A stretch of DNA of 59,361 nucleotides from Bacteroidales bacterium (GTDB taxonomy: Bacteria > Bacteroidota > Bacteroidia > Bacteroidales > VadinHA17): NCBI GenBank assembly GCA_024763075.1, contig JANTGF010000014.1, positions 1 through 59,361 on the forward strand. The letters are read 5' to 3'. The notes under the pieces were generated by a model, which ran no database searches, was not told the origin of the DNA, and was given only the letters and a program-made list of their open reading frames with translations. A program made the translations under genes and the position numbers. Positions 26,371 to 36,470 of the stretch are shown piece after piece (positions within the stretch are counted from its first letter, which is position 1; every line of letters begins with the position of its first letter).

Positions 26371-26475
26371 CTTAGTGAGTCCTTTGTGATATCCTTTGGG
26401 ACCTTAGTGGTTAAAATTGGAAACTCTATATTACCACTAAGGAACACTAAGGAATGCACAAAGGTATCACAAATT
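26371..26475. repeat. imperfect long inverted repeat with CACTAAGG motifs
   Basis: The left arm (26371-26414) reads TTTGTGATATCCTTTG then CCTTAGTGGTT. The right arm (26432-26475) is its reverse complement apart from a gap of about 12 bases, and holds ACCACTAAGG, a second CACTAAGG and CACAAAGG as a tandem pattern. Transcribed, it would fold into a long hairpin. It fills the middle of the 310-base gap between the thioredoxin-like gene and the mutase; nothing else is seen there. Confidence 0.6.
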
Positions 26476-26590
26476 AAAAAGTTCAAAAATGGAAATATTA
26501 AGTAATTAATTATCATGGATATAATTTAGTTATGGATTTTTAACTGATTAAATATCATACAACTACCTTTAAGTGCGAAACATTTGTAAA

Positions 26591-28726
26591 TTAACTTATA
26601 CTATGGATCAAAAGATCGAGGATCTTAATCGCGGCATTTGCAACAGACGATCCGGGACCAAAAATAGCAACTACACCACTACTGTAAAGGAATTCATAAT
26701 CCTGAGCAGGAATCACACCACCGGCAATAACCATGATATCCTCCCTGTCGAGCTTTTTAAGTTCTTCAATAACCTGTGGTATCAGAGTTTTATGCCCACC
26801 TGCAAGGCTGGATACGCCAAGAACATGTACATCATTTTCCGCCGCCTGATGAGCAGCTTCCACAGGAGTCTGAAATAGTGGCCCAATATCCACATCAAAA
26901 CCGATATCTGCATAACCGGTAGACACTACTTTTGCACCTCTGTCATGCCCGTCCTGACCCATTTTTGCAATCATTATACGTGGTTGTCGTCCTTCCATCT
27001 CAGCAAATTTGCGGGTAAGTTCTCTGGCTTTTTCAAAGTCGGGATTTCCGCTGGTTTCAGATGAATAAACACCAGAAACAGATCGTATTACGGCTTTATA
27101 TCTTCCGGAAACCTTTTCAATGGCCATGGAGATTTCTCCCAGGGTAGCTCTGCTCTTAGCTGCTTCCACCGAGAGTTCAAGTAAGTTACCTTTTCCTGTT
27201 TGAGCAGCTTTTGTAATATTTTCCAGTGCTGTTTTTACTTCTTCTCCGTTTCTTTCTGTTTTTAGCTTTTTCAAACGTTTAATTTGGGATTTACGAACAG
27301 CGGAATTATCAACTTCCAGAATATCCAAAGGATCTTCCTTCTCAAGCTGATGACTGTTCACTCCAACAATGATATCTTTTCCGGAGTCAATGCGGGCCTG
27401 CTTTCTGGCAGCGGCTTCTTCAATTTTCATTTTGGGTATTCCGGTATCAATGGCCTTGGCCATTCCTCCAAGTTCTTCAATCTCTTCAATAAGATCCCAT
27501 GTTTTATGGACCAGCTCATGCGTTAATCGTTCCATATAATATGAACCACCCCAGGGATCCACATTCCTTCTAATTTGGGTTTCTTCTGCTAGATAGATCT
27601 GCGTGTTCCTTGCAATCCGGGCTGAGAAGTCCGTTGGCAATGCGATTGCTTCATCCAGTGCATTGGTGTGAAGGGATTGAGTGTGACCAAGCACTGCAGC
27701 CAGCGCCTCAATGGTTGTCCGGGAAACATTATTAAATGGGTCCTGCTCGGTGAGGCTCCATCCTGAAGTCTGACAATGTGTGCGCAGAGCCAGAGATTTT
27801 GGGTTTTTCGGGTCAAATTGCTTTACAATTTTTGCCCATAACAAACGGGCTGCTCTCAACTTGGCAATTTCCATGAAATGGTTCATGCCAATTCCGAAAA
27901 AGAAGGATATTCTGGGAGCAAAAGCATCAATATCAAGGCCCGCTTTTATTCCTGTTCTCAAATATTCCAGACCATCTGCCAATGTATAGGCAAGTTCAAT
28001 ATCTGCCGTTGCTCCGGCTTCCTGCATGTGATATCCGGAGACACTGATTGAATTAAACCGGGGCATTTTTTGTGAAGTAAATTCAAAAATATCAGCAATG
28101 ATACGCATGGACATATCCGGTGGATATATATAGGTGTTCCGTACCATGAATTCCTTCAAAATATCATTCTGAATGGTTCCGCTAAGTTTATTTAGCGGAA
28201 CTCCCTGTTCCAGCCCGGCTACAATATAAAAAGCCATTACCGGCAATACTGCCCCGTTCATTGTCATGGAAACAGACATATCCTGCAATGGGATTTGATT
28301 AAACAAAACTTTCATGTCAAGAACAGAATCAATTGCCACCCCTGCTTTACCTACATCACCTTCCACTCTCTTGTGATCAGAATCATACCCGCGATGGGTG
28401 GCAAGGTCAAATGCAACTGACAAACCTTTTTGACCCGATGCAAGATTTCTCCGGTAAAAAGCATTGGATTCCTCTGCAGTAGAGAAGCCTGCATACTGCC
28501 GGATGGTCCATGGCCTTGTAACGTACATGCTTGAGTACGGACCCCTTAAAAAAGGAGGGATGCCCGCTACGAAATCCAGATGGTCAGCCGGAGCCAGGTC
28601 TTCCCGGGTAAAAACACTTTTCAGATCAATTTGCTCCGGAGTTTTCCATAATTCTCCTTCGGGTGATAGCTTTCCGGGATCTCTTGTTTTCTTTCTGAAA
28701 TCTATATTCGTGAAGTCGGGTCTCAT
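26591..28726 (-). CDS. methylmalonyl-CoA mutase large (catalytic) subunit
   Basis: A 711-residue B12-dependent mutase that interconverts succinyl-CoA and methylmalonyl-CoA in the propionate/succinate route. Residues up to about 540 form the TIM barrel, starting with [16 protein letters not shown] and including [11 protein letters not shown]. The C-terminal cobalamin domain has D592-G-H594-D-R-G597, the lower-ligand histidine motif, and GVSSLAGGH. The length matches MutB/ScpA. It follows the small-subunit gene by 15 bases; no meaB-like GTPase or epimerase is in the window. Confidence 0.97.
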   Translation of the reverse strand: MRPDFTNIDFRKKTRDPGKLSPEGELWKTPEQIDLKSVFTREDLAPADHLDFVAGIPPFLRGPYSSMYVTRPWTIRQYAGFSTAEESNAFYRRNLASGQKGLSVAFDLATHRGYDSDHKRVEGDVGKAGVAIDSVLDMKVLFNQIPLQDMSVSMTMNGAVLPVMAFYIVAGLEQGVPLNKLSGTIQNDILKEFMVRNTYIYPPDMSMRIIADIFEFTSQKMPRFNSISVSGYHMQEAGATADIELAYTLADGLEYLRTGIKAGLDIDAFAPRISFFFGIGMNHFMEIAKLRAARLLWAKIVKQFDPKNPKSLALRTHCQTSGWSLTEQDPFNNVSRTTIEALAAVLGHTQSLHTNALDEAIALPTDFSARIARNTQIYLAEETQIRRNVDPWGGSYYMERLTHELVHKTWDLIEEIEELGGMAKAIDTGIPKMKIEEAAARKQARIDSGKDIIVGVNSHQLEKEDPLDILEVDNSAVRKSQIKRLKKLKTERNGEEVKTALENITKAAQTGKGNLLELSVEAAKSRATLGEISMAIEKVSGRYKAVIRSVSGVYSSETSGNPDFEKARELTRKFAEMEGRQPRIMIAKMGQDGHDRGAKVVSTGYADIGFDVDIGPLFQTPVEAAHQAAENDVHVLGVSSLAGGHKTLIPQVIEELKKLDREDIMVIAGGVIPAQDYEFLYSSGVVAIFGPGSSVANAAIKILDLLIHSIS

Positions 28727-28741
28727 TGTATTCTATTTATT

Positions 28742-30598
28742 TCATTTTGAGTTAAAACTGATTCCTCGTTCTTTATGAATCATGACTAATGTTTCAAGCA
28801 CATTTGACCTGAGGTGAACAAAATATTTAATACCTGATTTTTTTAATGCAATGATGTCCTTTTCAGGATTTCCGGCTACAACCAGAGTTGCATTTTTTAT
28901 TTGCCCTGCTAGAGAAGGGATGTGCTCAATATACTCCTTGTCGGAACTACAGAAAATGACAACATCCGGTTTTATTTGCTTACACTGCTTTATCCCTTCC
29001 TCAGTAGATGATATGCCGGTGAGATCCTTTATTGAGAACCCACCACAACCGAAAAAGTTGGATGCAAAAATTTTTCTTGCTGTTCGGACAGCCGGGTCCC
29101 CGAATGGGAATAATACAGCAACGGGTTTGTTGCCCCCGGGTGATTCCGCAACTTTTCGCAAGTCTTCAAATTCTGTTGCCCCCCTTTGATTAAGCCAGGA
29201 TATTTCTTCATTTGCTGAAGGGAACTCTTCTTCGGGGTATTGTTCATTAATATCAGAATAATGATTTGTTCCCACCAAAATCTCTTTCCTTGCAGCAATA
29301 TTCTTTTTTCTTATGCTCTGTCTTTTTTTGAGTTCTTCCTGAATATATCCGGTCTTACAGGCATGTATAAATCCTCCGCGGTTTTCAATTTCCTTGAACA
29401 GGGTCCAGGCCTCTTCTGCAATCGAGTCCGTCAGGCTTTCAATATAATAAGAGCCGGCAGCAGGATCAGCTACCTTATCAAAGTAGGCTTCTTTTTTAAG
29501 GATGATCTGCGTATTCCTGGCAATTCTTTCTGAAAAATTTCCAGGCTTTTTTGTAAGTTGATTGAATGGAAACTGCCCGACGGAATCAGCCCCACCCAGG
29601 GCGGCTGATAAAGCCTCTGTTGTGTAGCGCAACATGTTTACCCAGGGATCCAGTTTTGTCTTGTTCCACCAGGAAGGCACAGACCGGATAAAAGTTTTTT
29701 CATTACCGGGGATATCCTTGTTATAAGTATTTATCAATGTTGACCAGAGTAGCCGCGCAGCCCTTATTTTGGCAATTTCCATAAAATAATTTGATCCAAT
29801 TCCCAATATCATTTGAATATGCCTGGATATAACATCAGCTGTTTGACCTGTTTCAGTCAATGAAAAAAGAAACTCGGAACCCATAGAAAGGCAAATACCC
29901 AACTCCTGGGGAATGGTTGCTCCTGCATTATTTAAAATATTTCCGTGAATGGATAAAAGACAAAATCCGGGAAGATTATTGTTCATTTCCTGAATTAAAG
30001 AAGAGGCCTTTTGCAATTCCTTCTTAATATCCTTTTTATTAGGATCTGTTTCATATAGATATTCGATGAAGGGGTCGAATTCGATTGCTCCTTTTATTTT
30101 ATGCGTATCGTAATTGCTTTTTTGAAAATAATTCATCAAAAAAGAATAAAGCTCCTGAGGTTGGTTTCCGGTATTAAAGCAAAGTCTTACTTTCTCCGGG
30201 TTTATTTTTAGCAGGAGATTTTCCACATCTTTATCCGTAATTGCAGATGTTGTTTCAATTTCAACTTCTGATACACCAGAACGAATAGCTGTCCTGATAT
30301 TCTGGTTGGTTTCATCCATGTTTTCTGCCATAAAACGCTGGTGAATAAGCCAGTTATTACTTTTCGTTTTCACCCCTCTGTTATAAGGGGTCTCACCAGG
30401 TGTGGTATCCAGATAACTCAACGCGGCAAGATCATCCCGGGTATAAACAGGAGATACTTCAATCCCTTCCGGGCTTTTCCAGTTGAGTTCTTCAAAAGCT
30501 TTTACTTTTAAATCGGAAACAATTTTCTTTTCCCAGGCCTTTTTATCTGTAGCGGCAAATTCAGAGAAGAAATTGTTATGTAGCTGATCGTTCGGCAT
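28742..30598 (-). CDS. mutA: methylmalonyl-CoA mutase small subunit
   Basis: A 618-residue paralogue of the large subunit that forms the heterodimer. It has the barrel features (RNTQIILKKEAYFDKVADPAAGSYYIE, ILGIGSNYFMEIAKIRAARLLW), but its C-terminal B12-like domain has no DxHxxG: the matching place reads FPFGDPAVRTARK, so it does not bind cobalamin. That loss is normal for MutA. It is first in a two-gene operon, with a -7 box at 30618-30625. Confidence 0.95.
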   Translation of the reverse strand: MPNDQLHNNFFSEFAATDKKAWEKKIVSDLKVKAFEELNWKSPEGIEVSPVYTRDDLAALSYLDTTPGETPYNRGVKTKSNNWLIHQRFMAENMDETNQNIRTAIRSGVSEVEIETTSAITDKDVENLLLKINPEKVRLCFNTGNQPQELYSFLMNYFQKSNYDTHKIKGAIEFDPFIEYLYETDPNKKDIKKELQKASSLIQEMNNNLPGFCLLSIHGNILNNAGATIPQELGICLSMGSEFLFSLTETGQTADVISRHIQMILGIGSNYFMEIAKIRAARLLWSTLINTYNKDIPGNEKTFIRSVPSWWNKTKLDPWVNMLRYTTEALSAALGGADSVGQFPFNQLTKKPGNFSERIARNTQIILKKEAYFDKVADPAAGSYYIESLTDSIAEEAWTLFKEIENRGGFIHACKTGYIQEELKKRQSIRKKNIAARKEILVGTNHYSDINEQYPEEEFPSANEEISWLNQRGATEFEDLRKVAESPGGNKPVAVLFPFGDPAVRTARKIFASNFFGCGGFSIKDLTGISSTEEGIKQCKQIKPDVVIFCSSDKEYIEHIPSLAGQIKNATLVVAGNPEKDIIALKKSGIKYFVHLRSNVLETLVMIHKERGISFNSK

Positions 30599-30617
30599 AG
30601 TTTACATTAATTTATGA

Positions 30618-30625
30618 CAAAGGTA
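30618..30625 (-). promoter_or_regulatory. -7 promoter element for the mutase operon
   Basis: Minus-strand TACCTTTG matches TAnnTTTG, 20 bases before the small-subunit ATG. Confidence 0.5.
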
Positions 30626-30784
30626 AGTCAATTTGGGTTAGTTAAACCAATGATATTTATCATTTCTGCATGTTTTGGAAACAGAAGAAAACTAACCTGA
30701 AATAAAACTCTTTGGCATAAGCATTTAAGTCATGCCACATGAGTTTCCAAAAAGCATTGGGGGCTTATGCCCACCAGGAATAAA

Positions 30785-31510
30785 TTAGAAAAAATAGCTG
30801 ATTCCCAGGGTGATATGATACGCTCTGACCGGCATTTCCCAGACTGCTGAAACTATTTCTCCTTCACCTGTTCCATCATCTATTTTATCCTCAAGATTAA
30901 GTTTTGCCTCACTTGCAAAATAGTCAGCTCCTAACCTGAAACCATACATTTCAGAAGGCTTAAACTGGAGACCTGCACCCAGTAAATAACCAAAAGCAAC
31001 ATTATGACCGGCAGAATTACTGGTAATTTCTACATTTGTATAAGTAATATAAATATTCCTTTCCGGGGGAGTAATCACACTCATCCCACCCTGTGCTTTT
31101 AATTCCAGGGATAAACGCCCGAATGGAAAGGAAAGAACAGGGCCTGCAAAAAGATTTACATATGTCCATTGAGAAGTAATAAACCGGACATTTGCATCAT
31201 CCGGAATGGTTACATCATGGAGATTTTCAAGATAAGTAATCCAGTCTGTCTTCAGCTCTTCTTCTGCTGTTCCGTTCATGCCAAATGTAGCTGTACCACC
31301 AACACCCAGAAATTTCATGAAGTAATAATTGCCCTGAAAATTTAGGGAAAAACCGCTTTCTGCATATCCGGTTTTGTTGGCTTCAGTAGTAGATGCATAA
31401 TCTCCCATTGGGATTGACCCTCCCATTGACAGACCTATGTAATTGTCCTGAGCAGATGCAAACCCTGCAAAAAGGCAGCTTATTAATATGAATAATCTTA
31501 TACGTTTCAT
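30785..31510 (-). CDS. outer-membrane beta-barrel protein
   Basis: The 241-residue product has a signal peptide (MKRIRLFILISCLFAGFASAQ) and then a glycine- and aromatic-rich alternating pattern typical of an 8-12-strand barrel (NYIGLSMGGSIPMGDYAST, FLGVGGTATFGMNG, VAFGYLLGAGLQFKPSEMYGFRLGADYFA), ending in the outer-membrane closing ITLGISYFF. No substrate can be given. The 300 bases upstream hold the terminator of fumC at 31752-31790 and otherwise AT-rich sequence. Confidence 0.87.
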   Translation of the reverse strand: MKRIRLFILISCLFAGFASAQDNYIGLSMGGSIPMGDYASTTEANKTGYAESGFSLNFQGNYYFMKFLGVGGTATFGMNGTAEEELKTDWITYLENLHDVTIPDDANVRFITSQWTYVNLFAGPVLSFPFGRLSLELKAQGGMSVITPPERNIYITYTNVEITSNSAGHNVAFGYLLGAGLQFKPSEMYGFRLGADYFASEAKLNLEDKIDDGTGEGEIVSAVWEMPVRAYHITLGISYFF

Positions 31511-31751
31511 CTGTTTAAAATTTTTAATAACTTGGTTACAAATTAACTAAAAATTTAAGAACAGATGTAACCACTCCGTTCTCCCATGAACTTGTTTTAA
31601 TCCTTTTCGTGTGTGAACTTTTGATTAAAAAAGTTCATGTTCGTTTCATGTAGAATTTTCCTGATTTAACTTTTCAAATGTACAAAAAAAACTGAAACTG
31701 TATTTTATCTATAAATGACACCGCTATTTTTAGTTCATAATTCGAAAAAAG

Positions 31752-31790
31752 AAAAAACCTTTCCTGATTCAGATTAAAGAGGAAAGGTTT
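31752..31790 (-). terminator. terminator of fumC
   Basis: On the minus strand AAACCTTTCCT pairs with AGGAAAGGTTT around a 14-nt loop and runs into TTTTTT. It begins 22 bases after the fumC stop. Confidence 0.75.
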
Positions 31791-31811
31791 ATAGAAACTT
31801 TTTATTTTAAA

Positions 31812-33203
31812 CTATAAGGTTCCAATCATTTTTGAGGGATCAACCCAGAGGTCAAACTGCTCAGCAGTCAGAAGGCCCAGGTCAAGTGCGGCCTCTTTTA
31901 AGGTTGTGCCCTCTTTATGAGCCTTTTTGGCAATTTTTGCTGCATTTTCATAGCCAATATGAGTATTTAAGGCAGTAACCAGCATTAAGGAGTTTTCCAG
32001 GTTTTTCTTAATGTTTGGCAGGTTTGGTTCAATTCCAACCATACAATTATCGGTAAATGACACGCAGGCATCGCCTAATAATCTGGCAGATTCCAAAAGG
32101 TTATGTATCATTACCGGTTTAAAAACATTGAGTTGGTAATGTCCCTGCATCCCTCCTACGGCAATGGTCATATCGTTACCAATAACCTGGGCACAAACCA
32201 TGGTAAGTGCTTCATTCTGGGTTGGGTTTACTTTTCCCGGCATGATGGATGATCCCGGCTCATTTGCCGGAAGGTTGATTTCACCGATCCCGCATCTTGG
32301 ACCTGATCCCAATAAGCGGGTATCGTTCCCGATTTTCATAAGACTTACGGCCAGTGTTTTTAATGCCCCTGAAGTTTCAACAATAGCATCATGTGCCGAA
32401 AGGGATTCAAATTTGTTCTCTGCGGTCACAAAAGGATTTCCTGTGAGTTCAGCAATTTTTTGAGCAACCAGCACATCATAACCCTTGGGTGTATTTAACC
32501 CGGTTCCCACGGCGGTACCTCCCAATGCCAGTTCCGAGAGGTGGGGTAAGGTGTTTTTTAAAGCCTTTAATCCATGCTCAAGCTGTGAAGAATAAGCTGA
32601 AAACTCCTGACCCAGAGTTAAAGGAGTGGCATCCATCAGGTGGGTACGCCCGGTTTTTACTATATCCTTGTACTCATTGACTTTTATATCAATTGAATTC
32701 TTTAATTTTTTCACTCCGGGAATGGTTACCCGTGAAATCATTTCGTAAGCAGCAATATGCATGGCTGTTGGAAATGTGTCATTAGAAGATTGCGACTTAT
32801 TAACGTCGTCATTTGGGTGGATGATTTTCTTGGCATCATCCAGTTTCCCTCCTTTTAGCACATGTGCTCTGTTTGCAACCACCTCATTTACATTCATATT
32901 ACTTTGCGTACCGGAGCCTGTTTGCCATACTACCAACGGAAAATGATCATTGAGTTTTCCAGCAATAATCTCATCACAAACCTCCATGATGAGTCGTGCC
33001 TTTTCTTCGGGTAATACTCCAAGCTCCATATTGGCCATAGCTGCTGCTTTTTTAAGAATTCCAAAAGCATGAATAATCTCAACCGGCATTTTGCCGCTTC
33101 CGATTTTAAAATTATTCTTTGATCTTTGGGTTTGTGCCCCCCAGTACTTATCAGCGGGCACTTCTACTTCACCCATGGTGTCGTGTTCAATTCTTACTTT
33201 CAT
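31812..33203 (-). CDS. fumC: fumarate hydratase class II
   Basis: A 463-residue iron-independent fumarase of the TCA cycle (fumarate to malate). The superfamily signature [15 protein letters not shown] is present with the catalytic serine in its loop, along with [11 protein letters not shown] and [16 protein letters not shown] that line the active site, and the N-terminal [19 protein letters not shown]. The length is as expected. Together with methylmalonyl-CoA mutase it fits a succinate/propionate-handling metabolism. It has its own terminator. Confidence 0.96.
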   Translation of the reverse strand: MKVRIEHDTMGEVEVPADKYWGAQTQRSKNNFKIGSGKMPVEIIHAFGILKKAAAMANMELGVLPEEKARLIMEVCDEIIAGKLNDHFPLVVWQTGSGTQSNMNVNEVVANRAHVLKGGKLDDAKKIIHPNDDVNKSQSSNDTFPTAMHIAAYEMISRVTIPGVKKLKNSIDIKVNEYKDIVKTGRTHLMDATPLTLGQEFSAYSSQLEHGLKALKNTLPHLSELALGGTAVGTGLNTPKGYDVLVAQKIAELTGNPFVTAENKFESLSAHDAIVETSGALKTLAVSLMKIGNDTRLLGSGPRCGIGEINLPANEPGSSIMPGKVNPTQNEALTMVCAQVIGNDMTIAVGGMQGHYQLNVFKPVMIHNLLESARLLGDACVSFTDNCMVGIEPNLPNIKKNLENSLMLVTALNTHIGYENAAKIAKKAHKEGTTLKEAALDLGLLTAEQFDLWVDPSKMIGTL

Positions 33204-33248
33204 GATGTGTTAATTTTTATAAATTCGTTATAATTTTGTTAGAAAAAC

Positions 33249-33590
33249 CTAAAATAATTCATTTAAATTTTCAGGAGGATTAGCCAAAACAGCTTTACTG
33301 TCTTTAACAACGATCGGACGCTCAATAAGTTTTGGGTTTTCAATAAGGATTTTCACCCATTGATCATCCGTAAACACTTTGCCTTTAAGTTCTTTTTTGA
33401 AAACATCTTCCTGTTTCCGGACTATTTCAAAAGGCTTTTTCCCCATTTTTTTTAAAGCATCTTTCAGTTCGTTTTCTGTGAAAGGTTCCTTAAGGTATTC
33501 CCTGATTTCATAGTCAGTTGTTTTTTCCTGTAAATAAGCAAGACCTGCCCTGCTTTTGCGACATCTGTGGTTGTGATAGATTTTTATCAT
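33249..33590 (-). CDS. ArsC/Spx-family protein (arsenate reductase-like)
   Basis: Starting at the ATG at 33590, the 113-residue product begins MIKIYHNHRCRKSRAGLAYL, with the redox Cys10 and Ser13 of ArsC-like thioredoxin-fold proteins and the RPIVV segment near residue 88 that carries a conserved arginine. The longer open frame starting at 33632 would overlap the prfB stop and adds a stretch with no similarity, so the shorter start is used. No arsB/arsR genes are nearby; a stress-related or housekeeping reductase role is as likely as arsenic resistance. Confidence 0.88.
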   Translation of the reverse strand: MIKIYHNHRCRKSRAGLAYLQEKTTDYEIREYLKEPFTENELKDALKKMGKKPFEIVRKQEDVFKKELKGKVFTDDQWVKILIENPKLIERPIVVKDSKAVLANPPENLNELF

Positions 33591-33615
33591 AAGATTATTC
33601 TTAAATGGTTTAATA

Positions 33616-34708
33616 TTAAAATTTTCCGCCAAATTCCATTAAATAGGCTTTTATAAAATCATTCAGGTCGCCATCCAATATGGCCTGAACATTAGAAGTT
33701 TCGTGATTTGTTCGCAGATCCTTTACCATTTTATAGGGATGCAATACATAGCTTCGTATCTGAGAACCCCATTCTATTTTAAGTTTTGCTCCTTCCAGTT
33801 TTGCCTGTTCTTCCATTTGTTTTCGGAGTTCCAGCTCATATAATGTGGATCGTAATAGTCGAAGTGCATTTTCTTTATTCTTATGTTGTGAACGGGTTTC
33901 CTGATTTTCGATTACAATACCGGTGGGGGCATGGCGAAGTCTGACTGCTGTTTCCACCTTGTTTACATTTTGTCCACCTGCCCCGCTTGAGCGGTAAGTT
34001 TCCCATGTAATGTCTGCCGGATTTATTTCAATCTCAATGGTATCATCCACTACCGGGGATACAAACACTGATGCAAAAGTAGTTTGTCTTTTTCCCTGTG
34101 CATTGAATGGAGAAATGCGCACCAGACGATGGACTCCGTTTTCACTTTTCAGATAACCATAAGCAAATTCGCCGGTAAATTCAAGCGTAACAGACTTTAC
34201 ACCGGCTTCATCCCCGGCCTGGTAGTCGATCTCCTTAACTTTGTAATTGTTCCGTTCGCCCCAGCGAAGATACATCCGCATAAGCATTTCTGCCCAGTCC
34301 AGGCTTTCAGTTCCTCCGGCTCCGGAGTTGATTTTCAATATGGCACCGAACGAGTCTTCCTCGTTCCTTAGCATGTTCTTTAACTCCAGTTCTTCAATCA
34401 GCTTAAAGGCAGTCTGATATTGTTCTCCCAATTCTTCCTCAGAAGCTTCTCCCTCTTTCATAAAGTCATAGATAACAGTGAGGTCTTCGAGTGCTGATTC
34501 AATTTTATCGTAGGCTTTTATCCATGCATTATCACGGGAGATTTCCTGTAGTTTTTTTTCGGCTTTCTTCGGATCGTCCCAAAAACCCGGTTGCTGAGTG
34601 ATCAGTTCCTTCTCTGCAACTATTTTTTTTCGCTGGTCAATGTCAAAGATGCCTCCTCAGCGCATCCCGTCGCTTTTCAAGTTCTTTTATCTGGTCGTTG
34701 TTAATCAT
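33616..34708 (-). CDS. prfB: peptide chain release factor 2 with programmed +1 frameshift
   Basis: RF2 ends translation at UAA and UGA. The gene starts at the ATG at 34708 ([14 protein letters not shown]), reads 21 codons to CTT then meets in-frame TGA (34645-34643); skipping one base (T at 34645) puts GAC next and the frame continues [12 protein letters not shown] to the stop at 33616, giving about 363 residues. The AGGAGG at 34657-34652, just before CTTTGAC, is the classical internal stimulator, so RF2 controls its own level. RF2 marks: SPF tripeptide in VRISPFNAQ and the peptidyl-release GGQ in [10 protein letters not shown]. The arsC-like gene lies 25 bases downstream. Confidence 0.97.
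34643..34657 (-). promoter_or_regulatory. RF2 autoregulatory frameshift site
   Basis: Minus-strand order: AGGAGG (34657-34652), a three-base spacer, CTT (34648-34646), TGA (34645-34643), then C. The TGA is decoded by RF2 itself; when RF2 is scarce the ribosome slips +1. The spacing and CUUUGAC match the E. coli-type site. Confidence 0.95.
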
Positions 34709-34796
34709 ATTATATTTTTATAAATACAAAAATAATGAATAAGCTTAAACCTTTGTCATGGTTTGGCCTAAAGTTTTGGATATTTTTAAAAAGCTT

Positions 34797-35282
34797 TCAA
34801 TCATTTTTTATAATTTGTTCTGCGGTTGATTTTACAAGATCGTATTCAAATCCTTTTCCTGTGGCATAACTAATTAATTTTCCCAGTTTTTTCAGGCCGG
34901 AAGAGCCTTTTGTTTCGCGGCTTTTTCTTTTTAAAAGATCCTGCAAAACCTGAAAGTAGTCTTTATCTGATATTTCAGACTTAATTGCCCGGTTGATTGT
35001 TCCTTCACTCAGATTCTTTGCTTTCAGGGAAAATCTGATTTTTAATTTACCCCATTTATTGCCCCGGAATTTTGATTTTACAAAACTTTCGGCAAATCTT
35101 TCCTCATTAATGAACTGCCCGTCTTTAAGTTCTTTCAGGATTTTTCCATGAAACTGTTCAGGAACTTCCCATTGATTCAGTTTCTTTTCAATATCGAAAG
35201 CACATTTTTCCTGTCTGGAACACAAGTACTGTGCTCGAGAAAGAAATTTTTGGTACTCTTTATTCGAATTGTTAGTTGCCAT
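34797..35282 (-). CDS. recX: regulatory protein RecX
   Basis: A 161-residue all-helical protein with the RecX tri-helical repeats: CSRQEKCAFDIEKKLNQW, LKDGQFINEERFAESFVKSKFRGNKWGKLKIRFSL-type motif (broken here at 20) and a third repeat ending KGFEYDLVKSTAEQI. RecX binds RecA filaments and limits recombination. The length fits Bacteroidota RecX. recA is not in the window. It follows the prmC gene direction with a 214-base gap that holds repeat family A copy 2. Confidence 0.9.
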   Translation of the reverse strand: MATNNSNKEYQKFLSRAQYLCSRQEKCAFDIEKKLNQWEVPEQFHGKILKELKDGQFINEERFAESFVKSKFRGNKWGKLKIRFSLKAKNLSEGTINRAIKSEISDKDYFQVLQDLLKRKSRETKGSSGLKKLGKLISYATGKGFEYDLVKSTAEQIIKND

Positions 35283-35403
35283 ATTTAAAGTTTTCAGAAA
35301 TAAGCTTAAATTTCATATAATCAATTGGATAAAAGTATCTATTTCATTTCAAATGCAAGGTTTATTATAGGTTTTTACTAAAAATCCTGCCTTTTTTACT
35401 ATT

Positions 35404-35498
35404 GTTAGCCCATAATACATCATCTGCTTTATTGCTATGGCTTAGCTTCACCTTGCAGCTTTATATATGGCATATTCCTGACTTTTTCCGCAAGCCCT
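35404..35498 (-). repeat. dispersed intergenic repeat, family A copy 2
   Basis: On the minus strand this starts directly at the prmC stop (TAG overlaps its first bases: AGGGCTTGCGGAAAAAGT) and ends AGATGATGTATTATGGGC. It parallels 17986-18069 with about ten extra bases. No ORF. Confidence 0.6.
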
Positions 35499-36363
35499 AT
35501 TTATTTTTTACCCCTTTTGCCATTCGGTATTTCCCTGAGAGATCTTTCCGTATCTCTATGTTCCCAAACTGAAAGGAAGACAGCAATTGGTAAATTTCCC
35601 GGGAATGGTTTTCATTTATTTCCAGAAACAGACTTCCTCCGGGTTTTAATATTTTTTTTGCTTCAGAAATAATCTTTTTGTAAAATTTCATCGGATCATC
35701 ATCCGGAACAAAAAGAGCCGAATGTGGTTCCCACAGTAATACATTCGGGTTCATCTGTTCTTTTTCTTTTTCCGTAACATAAGGAGGATTACTCACAACC
35801 AGGTCAAACTTTTCCGGTGAAAAATATTTCTGTTGTTTCAGAATATCACAAATAATAAAGCGTATCAATACCTGGTTCAGTTTACTGTTTTGGCTGGCTG
35901 TTTCTAGTATGGTTTTATCTATATCACATCCGGTAACTCCGGCTTTTGGAATGGCTTTTTTTAAAGCTATGGCAATGCAACCACTTCCGGTGCCGATATC
36001 CAGAATCTCAGGCTCTTCTTTTTCGTTGGACCGGATGATCCAATCAATCATTTCTTCGGTTTCAGGTCTTGGGATAAGGGTATGTTCGTTTACTTTGATC
36101 CGGATATTGTAGAATTCGGTTTCCCCAAAAATATACTGGATGGGTTTATGCATCTTTAAAGAGTGGATGATTTTGTTGACCCGGTCGAGATGATGCCGGT
36201 TGACCTCTGTACCTGAATTCTGATAAATGTAGTATTTGTCGAAACCAAAAACCTGTTTAAAGGTTAGATATGCTAAGCTTTGTGCCTCTCTTTTTTGGTA
36301 AAATGGAGTGATTTGAGAGAGCATATCGTTAAATAATTCTTTTACCGTCATGGTTTCGGACAT
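35497..36363 (-). CDS. prmC: release factor glutamine methyltransferase PrmC
   Basis: PrmC methylates the glutamine of the GGQ motif of release factors. The 288-residue enzyme has an N-terminal helical domain, LIPRPETEEMIDWII near residue 97, SAM-binding LDIGTGSGCIAIALK (121-135) and the glutamine-methylating NPPY (192-195). Its substrate gene, prfB, lies 0.8 kb downstream on the same strand. The -7 box at 36384-36391 is a likely promoter. The stop codon borders repeat family A. Confidence 0.96.
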   Translation of the reverse strand: MSETMTVKELFNDMLSQITPFYQKREAQSLAYLTFKQVFGFDKYYIYQNSGTEVNRHHLDRVNKIIHSLKMHKPIQYIFGETEFYNIRIKVNEHTLIPRPETEEMIDWIIRSNEKEEPEILDIGTGSGCIAIALKKAIPKAGVTGCDIDKTILETASQNSKLNQVLIRFIICDILKQQKYFSPEKFDLVVSNPPYVTEKEKEQMNPNVLLWEPHSALFVPDDDPMKFYKKIISEAKKILKPGGSLFLEINENHSREIYQLLSSFQFGNIEIRKDLSGKYRMAKGVKNK

Positions 36364-36383
36364 TTCAATACAAAATTAGTAAA

Positions 36384-36391
36384 CAAAGATA
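36384..36391 (-). promoter_or_regulatory. -7 promoter element for prmC
   Basis: Minus-strand TATCTTTG matches TAnnTTTG, 21 bases before the prmC ATG. Confidence 0.5.
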
Positions 36392-36429
36392 AATAAGTGT
36401 AAGGATGACAGGTAAAATACAAATTTGCG

Positions 36430-36437
36430 TATTTTTG
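36430..36437 (+). promoter_or_regulatory. -7 promoter element for ribD
   Basis: TATTTTTG matches TAnnTTTG, 34 bases before the GTG start of ribD, back to back with the prmC promoter. Confidence 0.45.
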
Positions 36438-36470
36438 TTTCTTTAAAGTTGGTGGACGGAGTTTGAGATA

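Noticed and set aside
33591-33632. Upstream start for the ArsC-like gene
   Set aside because: It would overlap the prfB stop and adds 14 residues with no similarity to the family; MIKIYHN at 33590 is the normal start.
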